Below are positions 38,878-50,045 of a stretch of DNA of 64,000 nucleotides, one piece after another; within the stretch, counting starts at the first letter, position 1, and every line of letters begins with the position of its first letter. Source of the DNA: Gracilariopsis chorda (Eukaryota; Rhodophyta; Florideophyceae; Gracilariales; Gracilariaceae). The position numbers and the translations under genes were made by a program. The stretch covers positions 1 to 64,000 of the forward strand of contig NBIV01000331.1 of assembly GCA_003194525.1 (NCBI GenBank), in the 5' to 3' direction. The notes under the pieces were generated by a model. The model worked only from the letters and a program-made list of their open reading frames with translations. It was not told the DNA's origin and made no database searches.

Positions 38878-39692
38878 CATGCTGGTAACGCCCGCTCTAC
38901 GATTGCTCAAATAGCGAAGGGATTAAGAAAAAGACTTCCAACGACCAGTAAATGTGATCGTTTTTGATGAGTGTCCCCGCAAGTAATCTTCCAGGGCCCC
39001 TCCGATTCGTGCTGAGTGTGTTGTGAAGCGGTTGTAGTTGAGGCCATGGTGCGTTGCTGCTTCCTTAAATAAGATGTTGTAATTAGCATATGAGATACTG
39101 AAAAGCCTAGCAGTTGAGAAAGTACCTTTCGTTTCGACATAGCTTCGAAGCAAAGAAACAATTTCCTTGTCACATAAAGGAGTGAAATCCATCGGACCTG
39201 TCTTTGAAACTCGAATGTTCATGCCTACCGCTACATGCTTAGATTGCGTTGATCGGACATCTTCTGGGAGGATGATATCCGCTGTTCTTAGCGATAGAAC
39301 CCCTGATGCTCTCATGTATCATGCTCATTGGACACAAACGACAATGGCGGCGGGTACATTGCTTCTTTGCAAGAAAGACTACGCAAAGGCTGTCATGAGG
39401 ACGCATGTAAGCGGTAGCACTGGTAGAGGTGGTTTGATCTTGTTCCATCCAGCAAGGGCCCGACGGGATAAACCAAGTTTCGATCTGAGAGATGGGCGAA
39501 AAAGCTGCAGGAAGGACAAAGCATATATCATTTGTTGGAGGTTCCCAGGCGACGAATCTCGCGAATAATTTTCGTGAATGTAGTCCGCACGACATTCATC
39601 CAGCTTATCTACAGAGCTGGGGTTGATGCCGATAGAGTTCCAGAAACTAGCATAGGCGTTGCAGTAATGGGTCTCTGTCTTTTATGATATAG
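38878..39692 (-). pseudogene. DIRS copy 1 tyrosine recombinase, catalytic part
   Basis: The frame 38923-39315 shows YMRASGVLSLRTADI (first catalytic Arg) and RFTTHSARIGGALEDYLRGH (the HxxR box), then GRWKSFS with the H/W position as Trp, and a stop. In copy 2 the frame after KSFS continues to HRYL with the catalytic Tyr. Here a local change of a few bases (TCTTAATCCCTTCGC) destroys that part. Upstream residues carry several stops in all copies. Confidence 0.8.
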
Positions 39693-39697
39693 TGACG

Positions 39698-39971
39698 TGA
39701 TGTAATATTGTACTGGATGTGCCATGAGACATGTTGCCTGACCTTACGTTAGATGAATTGTGTGAGCAGAGGTGGAAGAGATATTTTGCTCACGCAATCA
39801 GTACGAAAACATTCTGATGTGATATCTACGTAGAGTGGTTCCCTGCTCTGTAGCCGCAGTAGTATCTAGCGTCCTTGATTTTAGCAGGTTTTTGCCTGGG
39901 CGCAGCTTCTATATAAAAGGATAAGACTGGAGCTCTTCCATGAGAGGAGAAAACTCAATCATCTGCCAACC
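39698..39971 (+). repeat. Copia D 5' LTR and primer region
   Basis: 274 bp. The last base is C where the 3' LTR has A. A TATA-like TATATAAAAGG lies at about 39911. The primer-binding region directly after it, starting TGGTAGCATCGC at 39973, matches that of Copia C. Confidence 0.9.
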
Positions 39972-40068
39972 GTGGTAGCATCGCATCCGGAGGTGAGTGC
40001 CACTCGATCCTTACCAATCCAGTATTCGTGACTGCCACTCGTTCTCGTTTTCCTGGAGCAGACCCGTA

Positions 40069-41100
40069 ATGGAAGACGATGCTGTGAAGCAGTTGCCGCG
40101 ATTCCTTGCTCACCGACATGAAGACTTTACCCTGTGGACATTAAGAAATGAGGCAATCCGATAATCCAAAGACCTTCTTAAGGTTGTTTTGGAGGAGCCA
40201 TCCGACGGCGGTAAGATGGACGCATTTTCAGAAGAGATGAAACTCAAGGTATCGAAAGCGCGCATGTACTTTATTCAATCTTTGGGAGATAAAGAACTTC
40301 GTGCTATTATATCAGAACGAAGAAATCCCTTCATCATGTACCGGAAGCTGAAGGAACGGTATGCCTCTGAAAACACAGGCATCAGGGTACAACTGCAGAC
40401 TAAGCTCCACCAGACTCGATTCATGTAAGGATCTGTGATGGCCGACTACGTAAATGAACTTGAATCTATATTTTCGGGCCTGGAGTCGATGGGTAGCCCG
40501 ATTGAGGAGACCATGCAGATTGCAATACTGTTTTCAAGCTTTGGAAGTACAGGTGACAGTGTGTACGGACCAGTGATATCTGCACTTCCGACACTGTCGG
40601 ATGAAGAACTTTCTTGGGACAAGGTCACGGCGAGATTACTGCAAGAGTATGACTCTAGAGCGACCGCGGGAGCAGGAACTTCAACAATCACCGCACCATA
40701 TTCAGAAGGGAGTGAATGTGCCTTGAAGGCTAGGATAAAACGCAAGCGCTTCAGGTGCGGACTAAGGGGCCACTACAAACGAGATTGCCCATCGCACAAG
40801 CAGAGCAAGGGTGAGATAAACCGACAACCAAGACATTTCCAGGCCCTAATTGCACATAAGAATGAACACAGCTTTGTTGTTGATTCCGGAGCGACATGTC
40901 ATATTGTTGGTGACAAAACCTTGGCGGAGCGCTTTAACTCTGTACAGCCTAGGACCATTGCCTTTGGCGATGGAAGGCGTGTACTCGCTTCAAGAGGCGG
41001 AGCGTTACTGCTAAGGGTGTCTCAACCGGACAGACCAGAGGTTAAATTGGAACTGAAGGATGCATTATACGTCAAGGATATGGATTGCACCTTGATATAG
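40069..41100 (+). pseudogene. Copia D Gag and protease
   Basis: From ATG 40069 the frame reads KQLPRFLAHRHEDFTLWTLR, then stops at 40162. 40189-40428 and 40435-41100 carry on with NPFIMYRKLKERYASENTGI, YVNELESIFSGLESM and LLQEYDSRA. The zinc knuckle is FRCGLRGHYKRDC, with the first Cys replaced by Arg. Then FVVDSGATCHIVGD gives the protease. Gag and protease are in one frame, unlike Copia C. Confidence 0.88.
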
Positions 41101-42803
41101 TGCCGCCGGTTGGTTGAAGATAAGTATCTGATTCGGTTCGACGAGTCCGGTTGTACCATTGCCAAGAATGGAAAAGAAATCATATCGCAAGAGTGTGAAG
41201 GAATGTATGCCCTGTGGGCGAGAGTGGCTGACCATAGAGTAATGTGGCAAAGGAGCCCAAGGGGTTACAACTCTGGCATGAGAGACTTGGCCACCTTGGT
41301 AAGCAGCGAATCCATCAAATGGCTGGCACAAGGTCTGTGTCAGGACTGAACCTGGAAGACACGCCTGAGAGGGGTGCAAATTGTGTTCCATGTGTCAAAG
41401 AAAAGATGACACCACTGAGCCTGCCGGGAAGAAGCACAGACAGTGCAAATATTGGAGATGTAATATTCACCGATATATGTGGGTCGCTCAGTACTCCCAG
41501 CATAGGCAACAAAAGGTACTTTGTATCTTTCATTGATAAGAAATCCAGGTACAAAGATGTACGTCTGATGGCTAAGCGGGAGGAGCTCACAAGTCAATTC
41601 AGGTGCTTTCAATTGAAGTTTGAGAGGCAAACGGAAAGGAAGATCAAACTGGCATACTCCGACAATGGGCCAGAGTACATAGGACTCCGCAAGCACCTCT
41701 GAGCCAAAGGAATTGATTGGGAAAACAGCGCACCTTACACACCTCAACAGAACGGCGTGGCTGAATGCTTCAATCGATCCGCGGTGGAGAAGGTCAGGAG
41801 AATGCTAAGACATGCAGGACTACCTCCACGGTTCTGGGGAGAGGCCTTTGTTACTGCTACAAAGATAATGAAAAACCTCAGCAGCAACGCAATAGGTGGA
41901 AAAACGCCCCACGAAGTGTTGACTGGGAATGTACCAAACCTGAGCTCTCTAAGGAGTTTTGATTGTGAAGTATGGGTTCATGTTGCAAAAAGGAAGAAAC
42001 TGGAGAGCAAAGCTCGACGTTGTATCCTTATGCGCTGCTTACCGCATCTCAACTACCGCGTATATGATATCGGAAGAGGTTCCATTACGTTCGCAAGGCA
42101 TATCACTATGAACGAAACTGTATTCCAAGGTCGAGAAATGTTCAGGGACAGCGCTCAGACTGTACCATATATGCAAAGGAGAGCAGCCCGTCAGCAAGCA
42201 TCATTATCCAGCCCGCAATATGACGAACTACATGTGGACCTGCCTGTAGAAGACGTAGACGAATCAAGCTCGGGGATGGATCTTGGGGTTATGAAGATGG
42301 AAGATGAAGGAAATAGGAATCTTGGAAATGAAGCAGAAGGTGAGGCAGAGAATATAGAAGGAGATGATGTGGGACATGTTGTAGGAAATCAAGCGGGAAC
42401 TGATGAGTCCAATGAAGACTTCGTGATGACACCCAGCATCCAGGAATTCTTGACCCATTACCCTACACGACGCTATCCAGAACACCGCCGCAAGCCCCCA
42501 GTCAGGTTCTCCGAAGGGCACCACAGCTCTCTTGTCACAATGGAGAACAGTGCGAGTCCTACTTCTAGGGATATACTTGAGGCAAAGCAGTCTCCAGACT
42601 GGAGGAACTGGAAGAAGGCAATTGACGAAGAATTGGCATCTTTGAAAAGAATGGAGACTTGGGACGTGATCAATAGACCCACTGGAGCAAAGGTTGTTGA
42701 CTCTGAGATCGTCTTCGCAACAAAGCAGAATGATGATGGCTCTGTCTCAAGATTCAAGGCTAGAATTGTAGCCAAAGGGTGCCAACAAGGACATATTTCC
42801 TAA
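41101..42803 (+). pseudogene. Copia D integrase and linker
   Basis: 41244-41702 holds LWHERLGHLGKQRIHQM, CVPCVKEKM, VIFTDICGSLST and LAYSDNGPEYIGL. A TGA interrupts. 41757-42803 resumes just after TPQQNG with AECFNRSAVEKVRRML (catalytic Glu) and SFDCEVWVHVAKRKK, then an acidic linker and the RT start (SPDWRNWKKAIDEELASLKR, RFKARIVAKGCQQG). Confidence 0.88.
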
Positions 42804-44123
42804 TTTCACACAACCATTGTAGGTTTTGGGACTGTACGTGTTGCACTAACGCTAGCATGCCGCTTTGGACTTGACATACACCAGCTTGATGTGAAATATG
42901 CATTTCTGAATGGTCACATTAACAAGGATGAACCCGTGTGCATGTCACCTCCGGAAGGACTAGACATTGGCCTGCAAGATTGCCAGGTACCCAAGCTGAA
43001 GAGATCTATCTATGGTTTGAAGCAATCAAACTCGATCTGGAGCCGATTATTCACGGAACGCATTCTGGAACTGGGGTTCACACAGTGCTTGACAGACCCT
43101 TGCTTCTTCCATATGAGTCGGAAAGAGCATAGGCTTTGGCTCTTACTGTACTTGGATGACCTTTCGCTCATGGGAGACAACAAGGACCTCATCAATGAGA
43201 TGAAGAGCATGCTGTCGTCAGAATTTGTGATGAAAGAATGTAAAAAGACAGACAGTTTCTTGGGAGTATATATCCAGCGAGAAGAGAATGGTTTCATGCT
43301 GCACCAGCAACCATTCATAGAGAAGATCCTTGCACGGTTCTACATGGCACGGTCTAACCCAGTTCCCACGCCCATGTCTACTGGATACAACAACTCCCAA
43401 GCGCAAGAAGCAGAACCTTTTTCGTCGAAGACTACGTACCAAGAAGCAATTGGGTCACTTCTCTACGTTTCAACCCATACTAGACCAGACATATGTAACG
43501 CAGTCAACATTCTCTTTCGGGCTCAGGCTAGTCCAACAGTTGCACACTGGAATGCAGTGAAGAGAGTGCTGCGATATCTAAATGGTACTAAGAGATATGG
43601 ACTCATGATTTCTGCTAGCGGGAGTGGAACTGATGTACTCAGTGCATATGCTGATGCAGATTGGGCTGGAGATACGAGTGATAGGAAATCTACTAGTGGC
43701 TACTGTTTGTACTTATTGGGAAGTTTGGTAGCCTGGCGAACCTTGAAGCAGACATGCGTTGCTACGTCCACTACCGAATCAGAATATATCGCTCTCTCGG
43801 ATTGTCTGAAGCAGGTCAAATGGACTCGCAACATTATTTGAGAACTTGGAGTGGTACTGCGATTGAATCCTACAACTGTGTATGAAGACAACACTGGAGT
43901 GCTTGGATGGGCATCTGGTGGTCGAAGGGCAAGGCATGTTGAACTTAGGTACCATTTTGTGCTTGAAGAAGTTGAATCACGACGAATAAGGCTACAACAC
44001 TGCAGGACAGAGAATATGGTTGCTGATATTTTCACGAAGGCAATCTCGAGAGAACGTTATAAGATGCTGCGAGAGTATCTAGGCGTACGAGAGAATGCTC
44101 ATGGCATGGGAGGGATGATGTAA
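42804..44123 (+). pseudogene. Copia D reverse transcriptase and RNase H
   Basis: 42891-43841 contains QLDVKYAFLNGHINKDEPV, SIYGLKQSNSIWSRLF, LLLYLDDLSLMGD (YLDD) and TRPDICNAVNILFRA, and RNase H segments AYADADWAGDTSDRKSTSGY and STTESEYIALSDCLKQVKW. A TGA separates it from 43851-44123 with VYEDNTGVLGWASGG, RARHVELRYHFVLEEV and VADIFTKAIS. Apart from single stops the enzyme is well preserved. Confidence 0.9.
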
Positions 44124-44389
44124 TATTTTAGTGGATGTGCCATGAGACACGCTGCCTGACCTTACGTTAGACAAATTGCGTGAGCAAAGTTGGAAGAGAT
44201 ATTTCGCTCACGCAATCAGTACGAAAACATTCTGATGTGATATATACGTTGAGTGGTTCCCTGCTCTGTAGCCGCAGTAGTATCTAGCATCCTTGATTTT
44301 AGCAGGGTTTTGCCTGGGCGCAATTTCTATATAAAAGGATAGGACTGGAGCTCTTCCATGAGAGGAGAAAAGCCAATCATCTGCCAACA
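44116..44389 (+). repeat. Copia D 3' LTR
   Basis: 274-bp partner of 39698-39971, preceded by the purine run GGGAGGGA, followed by TGACG. Confidence 0.92.
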
Positions 44390-44859
44390 TGACGGACACA
44401 AGAGGGTAGCGGCTAAGATAATCAATATTAGGGAGATGACGAAACTCTTTTCTTCAGCATTTACCATGAGGTTGTGCTATGCTGGGAGTCACTGGAGAAC
44501 TTCTTTTGCGCGTAATAATGGATGCACTGAAACGCTTGTGAGCGCGTTATTCCATTGCCGTTCAAAAGAACGGTCGAGGGGGCTAAGCAGCTACGGGTCC
44601 GAGCTGCAGCCATGTATTCATCCCAGGCGCGTAAAGTCGCCCTTGAGGCGCATCGGAAGTGGTCGCGGAGGCGGTCATGGCTGTCCCGCCGTAGACCAGC
44701 CACGCGAGGGGCCATCGGCGGGATTTTGTTGTGTAGAGATGTGAACGAGAAGAGGTTCTAAGTCATTGGCGAGACAGAGCACGGCGCATCGCCTGCAGCG
44801 GAGACAAAGATTTGCGGACGAAGATTGCCTTTTGCGGAAAGCACCAATAGTTACTATCG
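44390..44859 (-). pseudogene. DIRS copy 1, segment between RNase H and recombinase
   Basis: Matches 55690-56158 of copy 2. The minus frame 44461-44715 reads RATLRAWDEYMAAARTRS, whose family I do not recognise. By position it belongs to the RNase H C-terminus or the N-terminal part of the recombinase ORF. Confidence 0.55.
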
Positions 44860-45920
44860 GTCGCGAAATTGGTAGAATGTCCCATCAATGCTGGAACACA
44901 CGTGTAGAGTGCTCCAGCAGTGTCTGGAGCATTCTAAGCTTCGCTGGCCCAGCATTACCACTGTATTTCGGTGATGCAGGTGCCAGTTGCTAAATTCCTA
45001 TTGGTTAGTTTGCAGCTCCAGAGGCTTCTGGAAGCCAATGGAGTAACCTGGACGGACACATGAGTAAGTAGAAAGTAGTAATGCGTTTCTGTGTTGTTTT
45101 GCATGCTTTTTGACTCTATAAAAGGGCGAGTTGAGTCCCGGACTTCAGTCTGGACTCATCTCAAGAACGACATCAAAAACTCCTCACTCCCACAACTGAC
45201 AACTGACTCAACCTTCAATATCAACCATCAACTCTCAACCGCACTTAGTGAGACGATTGCCGCTTTGTGCATACTTGGGGTTAGGCATTACCATCGCTGA
45301 GACCGGTTGAAGCGCCCTTGGCGTGGATGGGAGACGGCTAGTGTGTACCAAAGGGGCTTCTGTCATCTGTAAGCCCCCACCAGAGCTTTGCTCGGATAAC
45401 GATGACGGTCGAAAGACCTGGTGGTTTCCGGACGGAGGTGCTTGACAGGAAGCTGTCCGCAGGTGACGTGCCATGCAACCTCCCCTGTAAAGGGCCAGAT
45501 TGGGTATAGAGTGAAAGCATATCCCGCTGTCAGTAGCTCTCCTTTGGAAGCCCTGTAAGGATTGTACGCACCTGCTTCTGGTTGGTGTAGAAGTGGGTAG
45601 GCTGCAGAAATCACTTTGCATCCGGAGTTTCATACCGTGAGCCGGGAGTCTGACTCCTAGTGACCCTAATAATTCTTGGGTTGTGCGCCGTTTCAAGAAG
45701 TATCAAAAAGTTTGTATTTGGATTGAGCCTTGTGCTCTTTTTTGTATTTGTTGTTATTGTTGCAGGTTGAGTCCTTTTGGTCCCTGCATTGGTTGTTCGT
45801 TTTATCTTTTGTTCGTTTTGTTTCATTTTGTTGGGGCTTCGAGCTACGAGGAACACCCTTTTGAGGCTAGTTTGTCATTTATTTTGGCCCCCTGCGTCAC
45901 CGTCTCGTGATGGCGCCCAC
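44860..45920. mobile_element. 1061-bp non-autonomous insertion with 9-11 bp target duplication
   Basis: It interrupts DIRS copy 1 at a site uninterrupted in copy 2 (near 56150). AGTTACTATCG lies on both sides (44849-44859 and 45921-45931). Ends are GTCGCGAAATTGG and ATGGCGCCCAC, with at most weak inverted similarity and no poly(A). A TATA box (45117-45124) precedes a C/A-rich leader-like stretch. The right third is T-rich. No ORF is convincing. A 9-11 bp duplication fits Mutator-like (MULE) elements best, but the near absence of terminal repeats leaves the class open. Confidence 0.6.
45117..45124 (+). promoter_or_regulatory. TATA box in the 1061-bp insertion
   Basis: TATAAAAG followed by GGCGAG and, about 30 bp on, a C/A-rich pyrimidine start region that looks like a 5' leader. 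No start codon leads into a long frame. Confidence 0.35.
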
Positions 45921-45931
45921 AGTTACTATCG

Positions 45932-47104
45932 AGTCAGAAAGAAGTAGGACTCTGCGGCCAGTGATGTTGAAAGATGTAGCGCATTGCAAGGCAAGGATAG
46001 CTGTGTGAGCTTCGAGATCGTTTATATGCTGTGTTCGTCTCCAATTGTCCACAAGGGCTGTTTTCCAGCTGTGCCCTTGGACAAACTCTGCAAGTTTGGT
46101 TCTGGTTTCGGAGCTTTTGGCGCTTGAACTAAAGGCCAATGAAGTGAGTCTTGCAATGCATGATGGCGAAACCTGTTTGTATAATACTGCGCCTGACGTT
46201 TTGGATGCATCGAAAGCAATTACTTGATTCCAAGACAAACGGTTAAGACGAATTCCCGAAAAGGGGTTGAGCTTTGCCAATATCATCAGTTCTAGAAATA
46301 CCGCAGTCTGAATCCTGTAATTTTGTTTTGATGGGTTCTCTAGGTATTGGAAAGTTCGATAAAGCACGGAGAGCAAAGGTCTACATCCCAGTGCAATCCA
46401 GATAAGCTTTCCCACAGATGATCGTATAACGGATTCACTGAGCGGTACAAGTATTGCTTTCGAAACGGTATCCCTGCGGAGACGAGCGTTTATAGCTTGG
46501 GACGAATTATATTCTGACGCAGGTACCATATCCATCCTATGAATGCTAGTTGATTCAACTCTAGCGTTCCTAGAGGGCATGAATTGGCCCGCTTAATTGG
46601 CGGCTCATTGGCTTCTAGTACGGACTCAATGGTACTTTGGAGCCTAGTAGCCTGCTCTTTGGGCCATCCGGGAAAAGCGAGATTCAAATCGTCTGTAATA
46701 TGAAGGACGACGACTGCATGGTTGGTTAACTAGGCAACCCGTTCATGTCTGTGCAACAAGATTTGAGCGGGGAAGGTGAACTTGGAGCCAAGTACTTGCG
46801 ATATTGCTTTGAAAATGGGGAACACTTCCATATAGCAGGAATCCACGAAGGTATGGCCGATGAATACAGACCACTTAAGACCCATGGGCAAAGTTCTCTG
46901 ACGCAGCCGAAACTTCTGGCTTTGCCTGGGTCTGAATCCCAAATTGTTCTGTATTTCTTTCTGCAGCGTTCCGGGGAGGTATCTAAATGCGATACATTTG
47001 AGGGGAAGAAGAGAACGAGCTGGGGGGGTAGCCAAATGTTGTGAAACATATTGGCCACATCCAAATAGAAACCAGACAATTCAGGCGTCTTAGTTGATAT
47101 ACTG
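45932..47104 (-). pseudogene. DIRS copy 1 RNase H and reverse transcriptase
   Basis: Corresponds to 56158-57334 in copy 2. RNase H: QVIAFDASKTSGAVLYKQV, INDLEAHTAILALQ and VLLLSDSIVTVGA. RT: YLDVANMFHNIWLP in one frame, LPMGLKWSVFIGHTFVDSCY in another, and FIGWIWYLRQNIIRPKL. More frameshifts than in copy 2. Ends at the Harbinger insertion. Confidence 0.8.
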
Positions 47105-47340
47105 TAAGAGCATCTCCACCCGCGACAGGAAAATATGCCAAAGTGCTATTTTCGAGAGGCCACGTGTACGGTGCGTATTGGCCAAGCAAGATAAAAGCAT
47201 TTGCACATTTGATCATCAGGTCTTCCACAGTCCCAACTCTCCACCGGTTCACGTGGACATTCACGTGATCCTTCTGACATCCTGTCACCGTTCCTTCACC
47301 TCGCTCATTGAGAGCTCCTCCGCACCTCAAGAGCATCACC

Positions 47341-48555
47341 ATGGCGGACCTCTGGTGGAACGAAGCGACAGCGACAGCGGAAGATGTGGACATTGAGTAT
47401 CTTCTCGACAGCAGCAGTGATGACTCCCAGCCGAGCTGGGGCGGTTCAAAGCCCGGAAAAGCACCAAACATCAACCGCAGATCCGACGAAGCAGCTCAAA
47501 GACTGCACATGCAGTACTTTGCGAGTAGTCCCATATACGATGACGCCGCATTCCAAAGACGATATCGCACTTCACGTCAAGTGTTCCAAAGAATCTTCGA
47601 CAAGATTACTGAACATGACCCGTTCTTCCAACAAAGAAGAGATTGTACAGGGCGTATGGGGTTGAATCCTTATCTAAAGATTACTGCAGCCTTCCGCATT
47701 CTGGCGTACGGCATAGCAGCTGACACGATTGATGAAACGTTCGCGATGAGCGAAACGACAGCCCTACTATGCCTCGAACACTTCGTACAGTCTGTCATTG
47801 CTTGCTTTTCAGGTGAATACATGCGAGCGCCTACCGAAGCGGACATGAAAAACATTCTGTTGCACTCGGCCAAGCGTGAATTTCCTGGCATGCTGGGGCG
47901 CATCGACTGTTGCAAATGGCATTGGAAGAATTGCCCAACGGCTTGGCATGGGCAATATGAAGGGAAAGAAGGGGTTCCGGTTGTAACTCTTGAAGCAATC
48001 GGTGACCATTCACTCTGGATACGGCACGGCTTCTTCGGCTTCCCAGGGTCGGGAAATGACATTAATGTTGTTAAGGCCTCTATACTGAAGGGGAAAATAA
48101 GCAATGGGACCTATCCACCGCCCTTAGAGTACGTCATAAACGGGGTGAGACGGAACAAGCCGTATTGGCTCGCTGGCGGCATCTATCCGAAGTGGCCAGT
48201 GTTCTTACAAACCGTGGCTTTCCCAGCAAACAAGAAAGAGGAATGTTTAGCAAAGCATCAAGAAGCATGCCGAAAAGATGTTGAAAGAGCATTCGGTTTT
48301 CTTCAAAGTAAGTGGCATATTGTAGCAAGGTCGGCACGTTTTTGGGCTAAAGAGACGATGAAAGATGTCATGCAGTGCTGTATAATTTTACATAACATGA
48401 TGGTGGAGGATCTAGGAGGGCTGGCAGTCGAAGCAGACGCTGCCGCTGATGATGTGACTCTGCGCATTTCCAATGGAGCCGAGCCTACGTGGGGTGGTCT
48501 ACAAAGAATACTGGGACGTACACCACCGCCTGTTGGGAGCTTGGCGGCAATGTGA
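47341..48555 (+). CDS. PIF/Harbinger transposase
   Basis: 404 codons from an ATG in a strong context (CACCATGG). It matches the plant-type PIF transposase family: GMLGRIDCCKWHWKNCPTAW holds the first catalytic Asp (D189), GFFGFPGSGNDINVV the conserved D240, and RKDVERAFGFLQSKWHIV the catalytic Glu (E315), followed by CCIILHNMMVED. Where the family has LADGIYP the protein reads LAGGIYP (Gly279, codon at 48175-48177), a single A-to-G change at what is normally an invariant and probably catalytic Asp. The frame is otherwise intact. It would excise and reinsert the element in the nucleus with the help of the SANT partner; the Gly suggests loss of activity. Confidence 0.93.
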   Translation: MADLWWNEATATAEDVDIEYLLDSSSDDSQPSWGGSKPGKAPNINRRSDEAAQRLHMQYFASSPIYDDAAFQRRYRTSRQVFQRIFDKITEHDPFFQQRRDCTGRMGLNPYLKITAAFRILAYGIAADTIDETFAMSETTALLCLEHFVQSVIACFSGEYMRAPTEADMKNILLHSAKREFPGMLGRIDCCKWHWKNCPTAWHGQYEGKEGVPVVTLEAIGDHSLWIRHGFFGFPGSGNDINVVKASILKGKISNGTYPPPLEYVINGVRRNKPYWLAGGIYPKWPVFLQTVAFPANKKEECLAKHQEACRKDVERAFGFLQSKWHIVARSARFWAKETMKDVMQCCIILHNMMVEDLGGLAVEADAAADDVTLRISNGAEPTWGGLQRILGRTPPPVGSLAAM

Positions 48556-48784
48556 GAGACCCAAGTTTACTTAAGAGATAGCACTGAGTACTTCGAAACG
48601 CGAATATTGGTCATGGAACACTTGTGGAATCGGCAGGGTACAATCTAAACACCGCTGCGGTGATCCTTTTAGTGGGTCACGGACAATCCTCAGGGCACAC
48701 TACAGCCCCGGAACCATTATCGAGACCGGCCCAAGGACTTGTAACATCCGTAAGTAAATTGATAGACGGTGCGGTGGGGTGCTT

Positions 48785-49672
48785 TTAGCCAGTGGCGGGC
48801 TCTTCCTGGATGACATCCTCAACACTTCCCTCAGACAACTCAGTGAAAGCCCTCTTCGCTTTCCGGGCGGCGGCCCTGTCCCGCAGAGCCTCTAACGCTT
48901 CCTCCTGCATCAGCGAAAAGAACTCTTGCGCCTGCTTGGAATGCACCCCACCAGGGCCATTTGTGAACAGCAGGATGTCGTTGTGTCGTGATAAAGCAGT
49001 GTTTCGATTCTGCAGAGCTTTGAAAGCCTCCTGCGCGATCTTAATCTTCTTGTTAGCGTTATGCTGTTTCTGCGCAATCTTCTTTGCTTTGCGACGCCCT
49101 ACAGGCCTCTTTTTGGATCGCGACGTGGGGGGCCTGACATGGGACGAAAACGATGGTCTGGAACCATCTGAAACTTCGTCAGCAAACGGCACGTTAGATG
49201 GTGTTGCTGCGTTTCTCGTCGGAGGTTGGCGTTCTACGGCGCTATCCCCACCTGCGCAAAATGTTTCATGAAAACGAAGGATTCCACAAGTGTTTAGGAA
49301 CTAGAATGGCCTGCCGATATCTTCCTGCGGATCCTTGATCTTCTTGCCGTTGAAAAGAGCAGTGGTGATACGAATTATATCAGCATCATTGACGCCAGTT
49401 GGCTTGCTTCCAACCACAGTGCTGTGGCAGGCCGAAAACCGCACACAGTGCTTTAAAATCGTCTTGACTCGAGTAGAGTTTGATACAAGCGAACGGAGGG
49501 GAAGCTCTCCTGGTTTCGCCTGCTTGTACTCGTTGCACTCTTTTGTGTAGAATGTGTTGCCTTTCTGCTCTGAACCTACAATCGGGTCTTCAGAAACGCG
49601 AACCCAAGCCTTCGCAAGCACGACATCTTCTTCTGTTGAATAGTTGAATCCGCGCACGTTCGTGCCTGACAT
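48785..49672 (-). CDS. Harbinger Myb/SANT-like partner protein, probably two exons
   Basis: Exon 1 starts at an ATG at 49672: NVRGFNYSTEEDVVLAKAWV, then DPIVGSEQKGNTFYTKECNE, a SANT/trihelix-type DNA-binding start, and VSNSTRVKTILKHCVRFSAC. The frame stops near 49301. A second frame, open from about 49251 to 48785, has a basic stretch (SKKRPVGRRKAKKIAQKQ), a predicted coiled coil and an acidic end. A TTTTGCGCAG acceptor (AG at 49252-49253 on the minus strand) allows an intron joining them. The donor is unclear, so exon 1's end is uncertain. In Harbinger elements this protein binds the terminal repeats and brings the transposase to the nucleus. Confidence 0.75.
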
Positions 49673-50045
49673 TTCGAGGCGCGCTTGGCACGACCTCGGC
49701 AAAGGAGGCGAGCAGAGCACTGAGGAGATAAATGTAATTGTGGAGTCTTTGGCGGAGGCACGACGGGGATGCAGAATAGTTTCTGTTTGCTTTCCGTTTC
49801 CCGCGACGACCTAGACTCTCCGCGCCAAGTCCTCGCCAATGAGAAGGCAGCGCTTGGATAGAACCGAGGCAAATCGAGGTGGCAAAAACAGCCGGATTTG
49901 CCACCCGGCTTTACCATTTGGTGCGATGCGAAAGTGCGTTTGTGTTTTGGTTTCTTCCGGTGGGGACGGTGCAATTGTCATCAAACGCTAAACTGAGGGA
50001 CATTTTATTATTTTGTGCTTTTGTTTTGCACGAGTGGAGATGCTC

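Larger units (their letters stand above)
39698..44389 (+). mobile_element. Copia D, complete but degenerate Ty1/Copia retrotransposon
   Basis: 4692 bp with 274-bp LTRs (39698-39971, 44116-44389), starting TGATGTAATA and ending GCCAACA in the 3' copy, flanked by TGACG at 39693-39697 and 44390-44394. The uninterrupted site is seen in DIRS copy 2 near 55690, which confirms the duplication. Same family as Copia C. A few stops and one frameshift interrupt the polyprotein. Confidence 0.95.
47108..50045 (+). mobile_element. PIF/Harbinger DNA transposon
   Basis: 2938 bp with 15-bp terminal inverted repeats (GAGCATCTCCACCCG at 47108-47122 and the complement of GAGCATCTCCACTCG at 50031-50045) and a TAA duplication (47105-47107, 50046-50048). 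It carries the two genes typical of the superfamily: a DDE transposase on the plus strand and a Myb/SANT-like protein on the minus strand. Copy 2 of the DIRS element shows the empty site near 57335. Both genes look nearly intact, so this is a recent insertion. Confidence 0.95.

Noticed and set aside
44860-45920. Solo LTR
   Set aside because: A 9-11 bp target duplication is too long for an LTR element, and the ends are not TG...CA. Kept only as an alternative to test.
48792-49271. Plus-strand ORF opposite the SANT-like gene
   Set aside because: The minus strand has the recognisable SANT start, basic stretch and coiled coil. The plus frame has no coherent features.
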